NCBI GenBank assembly: GCA_001247695.2
Contig: LGRX02034277.1
Coordinates: forward strand, 1 to 12,283
Length of the DNA stretch: 12,283 nucleotides
Source of the DNA: Cymbomonas tetramitiformis
Taxonomy: Eukaryota > Chlorophyta > Pyramimonadophyceae > Pyramimonadales > Pyramimonadaceae
Direction: 5' to 3'
Of this stretch, positions 6,913 through 12,283 are shown piece after piece (position 1 is the stretch's first letter; each line of letters starts with the position of its first letter). The notes under the pieces were generated by a model. The model did no database searches. It saw only the letters and a program-made list of their open reading frames with translations, and was not told where the DNA came from. The position numbers and the translations under genes are program-made.

Positions 6913-9900
6913 GTGCGATCGCACACTCGGGAAGCATGTTCCTCCATGCTTCATTTCTGTTTAAACGTGAGTCTCCGGCAATTGATTTTGACTGAGCGGA
7001 ACTTCCCGCAAAGTGGCTGACACCTTAAGGGTGATGTGGATACACATCGTCGCGAGCCCCTTAAGAGATCACGCAGCATCTCGATAACTTCCTTCCGATT
7101 TCACAACAGCATCGACAACGGTTTCCGCGTCGCTAGTCCAACAGACTAAAGCTATCCAATAGGGTTTTCAATGGTTCTATTCACACTCAAGAATCCTTTG
7201 GGGTCGCATATTCCTCGTCTTTCCCCTGAGCGACCAAACATTATTGCGCACGAAGACATTTTTGTCCACGTGCACGGGATTCAGAGGACGTCCTGCTTAT
7301 CGCACGTTGTCCGTTTTTCAGATATGCTGAAGATTTGATATATACTTGCGTCGGCGATATCCTCGTGACGCTCAACCCGTTCAAGCTTCTCCCCATTTAC
7401 ACGCCAGAGGTGCGCTTTACTCTGCACTTGAAGCTTGGCCCTATGTTTTTCTGGCACTATCATTATTTCCGTTTCGTGGAAATCTACGCAACACCTAATC
7501 ACTCTAGTTTCCTGTATGTCCCGCAAGCCTCGGCGCCCTTCACTTTCTCGTCCGGCGCTTGCTAAGGCGCGGAGCCTCCAATGCTGCGACCTATTTTAGT
7601 GTTCCTTCTCACCCCTCGTTTAGAATCGTCGTTCGTTAGGTTCATGTATGTCCTGACAGTATAAAGCATGGATCTGCGCAGGTACTGGAGCGCTACATGA
7701 CCGAAGATGGTGCTTCGCAAGCGCCCCACATTTTCAAGCTTGCCGACAGGTGCGTGCCGGTAGCTCCTCAACTCTCAGTCGATTGAGCGGCAGTGCTTCT
7801 ATATCCCGGACTGACGCTGTTGTCGGACTTTTCAACGCACTATTTTATACAGGGCATATCACAAGATGATGGACACCGGCAAAGGGCAGGCGGTCATCAT
7901 ATGTGGTGACAGGTACTGGCAGTCTTGCTCTCGGGGTTTCATATTTACAGTCCCCTTTGCTGTCACTGTACGTATCCCAACTTACATTTAAGCATTTGAA
8001 CATGGAAGGCAGCAGCTTGCGTTAAGGTCACTGCCCGTACTGTCAAGGCAGTGAGTGGTGGCGCATGTGCAGTGAAAGGTGGCGCATGTGCAGTGAGAGG
8101 TGGCGCATGTTCAGTGAGAGGTGGCGCATGTTCAGTGAGAGGTGGCGTATGTTCAGTGGGAGGTGGCGTATGTTCAGTGAGAGGTGGCGCATGTTTAGTG
8201 AGAGGTGGCGCATGTTCAGTGAGAGGTGGCGCATGTTCAGTGGGAGGTGGCACATGTGAAGTGGGAGATGGGGTAAATATCATCGAGTGAGAGCTGCGCG
8301 CTGCCCATAGTTTGCGTTAGGAACCGGTCATAGCACTGAGTGCTAGGGCTTCCAATACTGTAACTCGGTGAGGGCGGTACTCTCGGGCTGCAGCATGACG
8401 GCGCGGGCCTGGTGCGGTGTGGCCCGCAGCGGTGCTGGCAAGACTGAGGCCGCCAAGTGCTTGATGCAGTACCTAGTACACTGCAGCGCAACAGATGCCG
8501 GAGACGATATCGACTGCAGCGAGAGTCAGGTGAGACGTGCACTCATCCCTAGATCCCTTCTCTTTTGCGCTCATATCTCACGAAGGCCCACGCAATCTTC
8601 GCACGTCTCTCGAATAGTTGGCACGGCTAGAAGAGCTGTCTCATTTGACTCTTCGGTGAGCGACTCACCGTCCACTTGGGAGCTTTGCCTATGGCCCTTT
8701 GATGCGCTACTGGCCGCCCTCAGGTGAGCTGCCACACATAGTATGGTTAAGAATCCTTCGACCTTTAGATGCACAGGCAGCGACCCTTTGGTGCACTAGG
8801 AAAACTTCTTAGGCGCGCTTGCAAGTGACTCTTTTCTGCCCCACCACTTCCTTGGCTATGCTAAGACGGACTCTTTAAGCCGACACCACCAAAGCAGCGC
8901 CCCTCAACGTTGACGCTGCCAAGGATCCTTGAGTGCACTACCACCCGCCTTTGCTTGTGTCACCGATAAGTGTCAGTCCCCAATCAGCAACGAGGAATAC
9001 TCGCACTGCTAATTGCCCTCTATTCGCCCCCTAATTGCCCCGGATTGTGTCAACGATGACCCTTGAGTGCCTTCCCCAAAGCCCATAGCTGCGCTGGCAG
9101 GGGCTTGGTGGCTGTGTGCAGCATCCAAATCTATGTGTGACGCCGTCATGGTGCTCTGAGGGATCTGCACAGGAGGCGGACTTGTCGCAACGGCTACTGC
9201 TTGCAAATGTGCTCCTGGAGGCCTTCGGGAATGCCAAGACGCTCCGCAACAACAACTCGAGCCGCTTCGGTGCGCCGCCCTTTGAGTGCTGCACGAAGAC
9301 CACTGGCCAGTTCTCCTTTGTTTTCATGGTGGAGCCTATCTTTTTGTATCATTCGTTTCGTTCCATGATGGTGACGCATAATAGTTCAGCGACTTGCGAT
9401 TGAGGTCCTGCTGCACGCCCTGGCCATAGAGAGCTGTGACCGCAAGATCTTCTCGTCTGAGCAGAGGGGCGACTTGATCGAAATTGCAATTTGTAAAGGG
9501 ACTATCGGGTTTAGGTGATGGGAATCGCAAGGTTTCGAGTTTTCAAGGCAGAAAGGACAGCAATGTCGGATAACTTCCGAGCATTCAGCTGCGAGGGCGG
9601 CTGGGGGGCAGTGAACGGTGATTGCACCGTGTAGCGGTGGAAGGATAGCAGGAAGGAAGTGACGGGTGAATGCAGGGTTTAGAGTTGAAAACGCAACTGG
9701 GTGGTCACCTACAGTGATTGCAGGGTTCAGGGCCGTGGGGCGGCAATTTCGGAGGAATGGTGGGTCTATGGGGTGGAGCAGTTGGTATGGCAGCGGGGTC
9801 ACAGCATGATGCAAGAGCTGTGATGGCAAAGGTTCTGACCAGAGTGTCACATACGCCATCTGCATATGGCCATACCACGCACCCACACACACACTTAGAA

Positions 9901-11034
9901 GGGGGTCCCATTCTTCACTAGTGAGCTCCGGAGAATCCGGATGAGTGTCCCGAAGTGTGTGCTGAATCCTTTGATCCCCGGCGTGGGTAGATAGTGCAGT
10001 CTCCGGTGGCTACGAGGTGCCAAAGGGGTCGCAAGGATAAGCACACACACACATACGATTTGATCCCCGGCGGAGGTACATATTGCAGTCTCCTGTGGCT
10101 ACGGGGTGCCAAAGGAGTCGCAAGGATAAGCATACACACACTTACAGGCGCAAGTCGGTGGCGGATGCGCAAGTTTGGATGAGGGCAACCCAGTTTATCA
10201 TTCTCAGCCCCTTGGGACAGCACTTGGGCATTCTGGCCGTGGCGTGGGTGGGCAAGCTCTCTTGAGACCAGGCTGTAGGGGGCAGCGGGGTGATGTGGGA
10301 TGTGGGCTTGGTGGTGGAGGGGTGGCTCGATTGGCGGAGGTGAGCCGGCTCCAGAAACACAGCAGCAGTGCGCCGGCAGGACAGCCGCAGAGGGGCTCAG
10401 GTGGCCCAGTGAGGCTCAGGGAGCAGAGGGGTGGTCTTGCGCGTGGGCTTGGTGGTGGAGATATGGGTCGCGCAGATCGGGGGGCAGGGATGAACCGGCT
10501 TCAGGCACAAGGCGGCAGTGCGCTGGTGGTGCAGATGCAGAGGGGCTCGGGTGGCTCAGCGAGGCTTAGGGGGTCCCATTCTTCACTAGTGAGCTCCGGA
10601 GAATCCGGATAGGTGTCCCGAAGTGTGTGCTGAATCCTTTGATCCCCGGCGTGGGTACAAAGTGCAGTCTCCTGTGGCTACGGGGTGCCAAAGGAGTCGC
10701 AAGGATAAGCATACACACACACATACGATTTGATCCCCGGCGTGGGTACCTAGTGCAGTCTCCTGTGGCTACGGGGTGCCAAAGGAATTGGGCCAACAAT
10801 ACGCCACGCACAAGGCACAGGACGAGTGTGCTGCTCGGATGATGTCTTGAGCATTTGTACGGTCAAGGGGGTGCCAGAGGCGTGGGTTGGAGCCAGAGCC
10901 TTCTGTCCCTCGGTTAACATCCGGCTCGGCGCATGGCAGGTAAGTGGACTGAGATCGGGTTCGATGCGAGCGGGAAGATGATCGGAGGTAGCGTGGTGCC
11001 GTTCCTACTGGAGAAGTCGCGCGTGGTGTCGCAG
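6836..11034 (+). CDS. Myosin heavy chain, N-terminal motor domain (partial, seven exons)
   Basis: Myosins are actin-dependent motors that turn ATP hydrolysis into movement along actin filaments. Joining exons 6836-6912, 7322-7409, 7682-7749, 7853-7912, 8430-8529, 9173-9269 and 10940-11034 gives 585 bp, 195 codons in one frame. Landmarks in order: DLVKLPEL near residue 7; [10 protein letters not shown] at 32-41; the purine-binding loop NPFKLLPIY at 44-52; [11 protein letters not shown] at 70-80; the P-loop GDSGAGKT at 96-103; LEAFGNAKT at 146-154; switch [10 protein letters not shown] at 157-165; [10 protein letters not shown] at 186-195. A myosin motor is usually 700-800 residues, so about three quarters of the head, plus neck and tail, lie past the window end. 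The N-terminus before DLVKL is only six residues, so there is no SH3-like subdomain if this ATG is right. The class cannot be assigned from this part. Confidence 0.93.
6913..7321 (+). other. Myosin intron 1 (409 bp)
   Basis: It runs from GTGCGA to a good pyrimidine-rich acceptor ending CCGTTTTTCAG. Phase 2. No repeat or RNA gene is visible inside. Confidence 0.85.
7322..7409 (+). CDS. Myosin exon 2 (residues 26-55, purine-binding loop)
   Basis: It encodes [20 protein letters not shown] followed by KLLPIYTPE. NPFKxLPIY is the loop that contacts the adenine of ATP in myosins. The acceptor completes the Arg codon split with exon 1, and the exon ends in phase 0 at a GTGCGC donor. Confidence 0.95.
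7682..7749 (+). CDS. Myosin exon 3 (residues 56-78)
   Basis: It encodes [20 protein letters not shown] and ADR. PHIF(x)(x)AD is the conserved helix segment just before the P-loop region. The 272-bp intron before it ends GATCTGCGCAG. The donor is GTGCGTG, phase 2. Confidence 0.93.
7853..7912 (+). CDS. Myosin exon 4 (residues 78-98, first half of P-loop)
   Basis: It encodes [19 protein letters not shown] and two bases of the Ser codon of the P-loop. The donor GTACTG is the least typical of the seven. The preceding intron is only 103 bp and ends TTTTATACAG. Confidence 0.93.
7913..8429 (+). other. Myosin intron 4 (517 bp), containing a 21-bp minisatellite
   Basis: It splits the P-loop coding sequence between GDS and GAGKT, phase 2. 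The 3' end reads GTGGCCCGCAG. About 40% of the intron is the minisatellite at 8050-8271. Confidence 0.88.
8050..8271 (+). repeat. 21-bp minisatellite, ten full units and one partial
   Basis: Units start at 8050 and then every 21 bp to 8260, with no length change. The consensus is AGTGAGAGGTGGCGCATGTT plus C. Variation is mostly A/G at AGTG(A/G)GAGG and C/T at GGCG(C/T)ATG. Because 21 is a multiple of three, open frames persist in several frames on both strands; these Cys-rich and Trp-Arg-Met-rich frames are not evidence of a protein. Confidence 0.95.
8430..8529 (+). CDS. Myosin exon 5 (residues 98-131, P-loop lysine and loop 1)
   Basis: It encodes [16 protein letters not shown], completing the ATP-phosphate-binding P-loop with Lys102 and Thr103, then a loop-1 segment rich in Asp, Ser and Cys. 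It ends in phase 0 at a GTGAGA donor. TEAAK in place of the more common TENTK is found in several myosin classes. Confidence 0.95.
8530..9172 (+). other. Myosin intron 5 (643 bp)
   Basis: Phase 0, ending GGGATCTGCACAG. It contains several loosely related stretches with CCTTGAGTGC or CCCTTTGGTGCAC motifs (near 8782, 8929 and 9060), suggesting an old degenerate repeat. No coding segment is supported. Confidence 0.8.
9173..9269 (+). CDS. Myosin exon 6 (residues 132-164, switch I)
   Basis: It encodes [20 protein letters not shown] followed by [22 protein letters not shown] and SSRFG are hallmark myosin signatures. Two usual residues differ: NV replaces NP before LLEAFG, and the switch I element is NNNSSRFG where most myosins have NDNSSRFG. 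The exon ends in phase 1 at a GTGCGC donor. Confidence 0.96.
9901..10145 (+). repeat. Long direct repeat, copy 1, with two 89-bp submodules
   Basis: It begins GGGGGTCCCATTCTTCACTA. After a leader of about 70 bp, it contains two submodules that each start with TTTGATCCCCGGCG (9970 and 10059). Each then has a GCAGTCTCC, GTGGCTACG and GGTGCCAAAGG series and an (AC)n run. Copy 2 lies at 10569-10787. Confidence 0.9.
10302..10571 (+). repeat. G-rich tandem duplication, period 141 bp
   Basis: GTGGGCTTGGTGGTGGAG at 10302 recurs at 10443, and both copies run on through ACCGGCT/GCCGGCT, GGCAGTGCG/AGCAGTGCG, GCAGAGGGGCTC and GAGGCT(C/T)AGGG. The duplication is fairly divergent. The Gly-rich plus-strand frames here come from composition. 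Confidence 0.8.
10569..10787 (+). repeat. Long direct repeat, copy 2, with two submodules about 91 bp apart
   Basis: It starts with the same GGGGGTCCCATTCTTCACTA as copy 1 and keeps the same leader. TTTGATCCCCGGCG modules lie at 10638 and 10729. It stops inside the second module after GTGCCAAAGGA. The two submodules of copy 2 are more alike than those of copy 1, which would fit recent homogenisation. Confidence 0.9.
10940..11034 (+). CDS. Myosin exon 7 (residues 164-195)
   Basis: It encodes [20 protein letters not shown] and [11 protein letters not shown], the strand after switch I and the conserved LLEKSR(V)V(x)Q. The first two bases complete the Gly codon of exon 6. The exon ends in phase 0 at a GTGCGC donor. 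The expected continuation, a GERNxHIFYQ-like segment, is not found before the window end. Confidence 0.96.
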
Positions 11035-11076
11035 GTGCGCTGTCTCCAACTGCTCCCGGGATCAGTGGGACCTGGG

Positions 11077-11859
11077 CCCCCACGCATGCACCCCCTCAGG
11101 ATGCGCCCCCACGCATGCACCCCCTCAGGATGCGCCCCCACGCATGCACTTCTCAGGATGCGCCTCACGATGTACTCCTCAGGATGCGCCCCACGCATGC
11201 ACTTCAGGATGCGCTCCCCTACGCATGCACCCTCAGGATGCGCCTTACGCACATGCAACACCTCCTCAGGATGCGCCCCCACGCATGCAATTCCCTCAGG
11301 ATGCGCCACGCATGCAATTCCCTCAGGTGATGCTCCCCACGCATGCACCCCTCAGGATGCCCTCCCGCATGCACCCTCAGGATGCGCCCTCACGCATGCA
11401 ATTCCCCTCAGGATGCGCCCCACGCATGTACCTCAGATGCGCCCCCCACGCATGCACCCTCAGATGCGCCCCACGCATGCAATTCCCCTCAGGATGCCCT
11501 CGCATGCACCTCCTCAGGATGCTACTCTACGCATGCACTCCCTCAGATGCGCCTCACGCATGCACCCCCTCAGGATGCGCCTCACGCATGCAATTCCCCT
11601 CAGGATTTCCACGCATGCACCCCCTCAGGATGCGCCTCACGCATGCAATTCCCTCAGGATGCCCCTACGCATGCACCCCCTCAGGATGCGCCCCCACGCA
11701 TGCACCCCCTCAGATGCGCCCTCACGCATGCATTCCCCTCAGGATGCCCCCTGCACGCATGCACCCCTCAGATGCCCCCTCACGCATGCACCCTCAGGAT
11801 GCGCCCCACGCATGCACTTCTCAGGATGTTTCCCCCACGCATGCACACCCCTCAGGATG
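11077..11859 (+). repeat. About 28-bp minisatellite with CGCATGCA core, roughly 28 copies
   Basis: Each unit is close to ACGCATGCAC, then CCCCTCAGGATGCGCCCCC. I count about 28 copies of the CGCATGCA element (a few altered, such as CGATGTA or CACATGCA). Unit length varies by several bases through changes in the C runs, and ATTCCC replaces CCCC in a subset. Each unit contains the 6-bp palindrome GCATGC. Irregular unit length keeps reading frames short, except on part of the minus strand. Confidence 0.95.
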
Positions 11860-11864
11860 TGCAG

Positions 11865-12283
11865 CTGGCACCCACGGCGCACAGGTCTCGCCTCTGGCAC
11901 TCCACGGCGTATGGGCCTCGTCTCTGGCACTCCACGGCGCACAGGCTTTACCTCTGGCACCCCACGGCGCACAGGCCTCGCCTCTGGCACTCCGCGGCGC
12001 ACGGGCCTCGCCTCTGGCACTCCACGGCGCACAGGCCTCGCCTCTGGCACTCCACGGCGCACAGGCCTCGCCTCTGGCACTCCACGGCGCACAGGCCTCG
12101 CCTACAGGCCTCGCTTCTGGCACTCCGTGGCGCACAGGCCTCGCCTCTGGCACTCCACGGCGCACAGGCCTCGCCTCTGGCACTCCACGGCGCACAGGCC
12201 TCGCCTCTGGCACTCCGCGGCGCACGGGCCTCGCTTTTGGCACTCCGCGGCGCACAGGGCTCGCCTCTGGCACTCCATGGCGC
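11865..12283 (+). repeat. 30-bp minisatellite, about 13 copies, running off the window
   Basis: Units start CTGGCACTCCACGGCGCACA and end GGCCTCGCCT. They begin at 11865, 11894, then every 30 bp to 12074; after one irregular 43-bp unit they continue from 12117 every 30 bp to the last, partial unit at 12267. The irregular unit holds a 13-bp internal duplication (ACAGGCCTCGCCT followed by ACAGGCCTCGCTT) that shifts the frame. On the minus strand the array reads VRRGVPEARP in tandem simply because 30 is a multiple of three. Confidence 0.95.

Larger units (their letters stand above)
9270..10939 (+). other. Myosin intron 6 (1670 bp), built largely of repeats
   Basis: It runs from GTGCGC to GGCGCATGGCAG. 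It contains a pair of long direct repeats (9901-10145 and 10569-10787) on either side of a G-rich 141-bp tandem duplication (10302-10571). The stretch 9500-9900 has only weak reiteration of GCAGGGTTYAG-like motifs and no supported gene. The exon 6 to exon 7 join is continuous in sequence and frame, so no myosin exon is missing here. Confidence 0.85.
11035..12283 (+). other. Myosin intron 7, 5' part, made of two tandem arrays
   Basis: From the GTGCGC donor after exon 7 to the window end, at least 1249 bp, there is no further myosin coding sequence. Apart from about 40 bp at each repeat boundary the stretch is entirely the 28-bp and 30-bp arrays. The intron's end is outside the window. Confidence 0.8.

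Noticed and set aside
7963..8290. Cys/Gly-rich, Pro/His-rich and Trp/Arg/Met-rich frames over the 21-bp array
   Set aside because: All arise from a 21-bp unit that is a multiple of three and lies inside a myosin intron bounded by exons that join in frame.
9970..10150. tRNA-derived SINE, with TGGCTACGGGGTG as box A and TTTGATCCCC as box B
   Set aside because: Box B has mismatches at conserved positions (the expected GWTCRANNC has A or C first and T fourth here), the box order would have to span two submodules, and no poly-A or SINE tail is visible.
11739..12273. Minus-strand frames reading VRRGVPEARP in tandem
   Set aside because: The 30-bp unit keeps them open mechanically. The frame changes at the irregular 43-bp unit and the array sits in an intron on the opposite strand.
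11077..12283. CRISPR-like array of 28-30-bp repeats
   Set aside because: The repeats are contiguous without unique spacers, the context is a eukaryotic intron, and there are no cas genes.

Overview
The window looks like nuclear DNA of a eukaryote that is rich in repeats and introns, most plausibly a green alga. Three things in the sequence suggest this. One gene is broken into short exons (60-100 bp). Five of its seven introns begin with GTGCG, a donor context I associate with prasinophyte and chlorophyte algae. Almost everything else is satellite, minisatellite or mobile-element-like DNA. No bacterial gene layout, operon or ribosome binding site is visible. The genus cannot be fixed from the sequence alone.

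Layout. 1-497: a 27-bp direct repeat bounding an AT-rich interval. 539-3085: satellite block 1, six monomers, each with a CTG trinucleotide tract. 3086-5058: a spacer of (TAAG)n and a minisatellite, interrupted by a 1.86-kb segment (3099-4959) bounded by 34-bp terminal inverted repeats. This looks like a non-autonomous DNA transposon and carries its own nested short repeats. 5059-6314: satellite block 2, three more monomers. 6315-6641: seven copies of the same minisatellite. 6642-6835: presumed upstream region of the gene.

6836-11034 holds the one protein-coding gene I can support: the N-terminal part of a myosin motor domain on the + strand. It has seven exons whose junctions fit in frame (585 bp, 195 codons). 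The exons run from the start of the motor through the purine-binding loop, P-loop and switch I to [10 protein letters not shown]. The window ends inside intron 7, so switch II, the actin-binding regions, neck and tail lie downstream. Introns 4, 6 and 7 are filled with different tandem repeats (21-bp, 89-91-bp, 141-bp, about 28-bp and 30-bp periods).

The other open reading frames (poly-Leu, poly-Ala, VRRGVPEARP, GGACSVR and similar) come from repeat units whose length is a multiple of three. I do not regard them as genes. The most unusual signals are the satellite family, whose non-CTG core keeps almost exactly 435 bp while the CTG tract varies from 7 to 27 units, and the inverted-repeat element nested in the satellite spacer.
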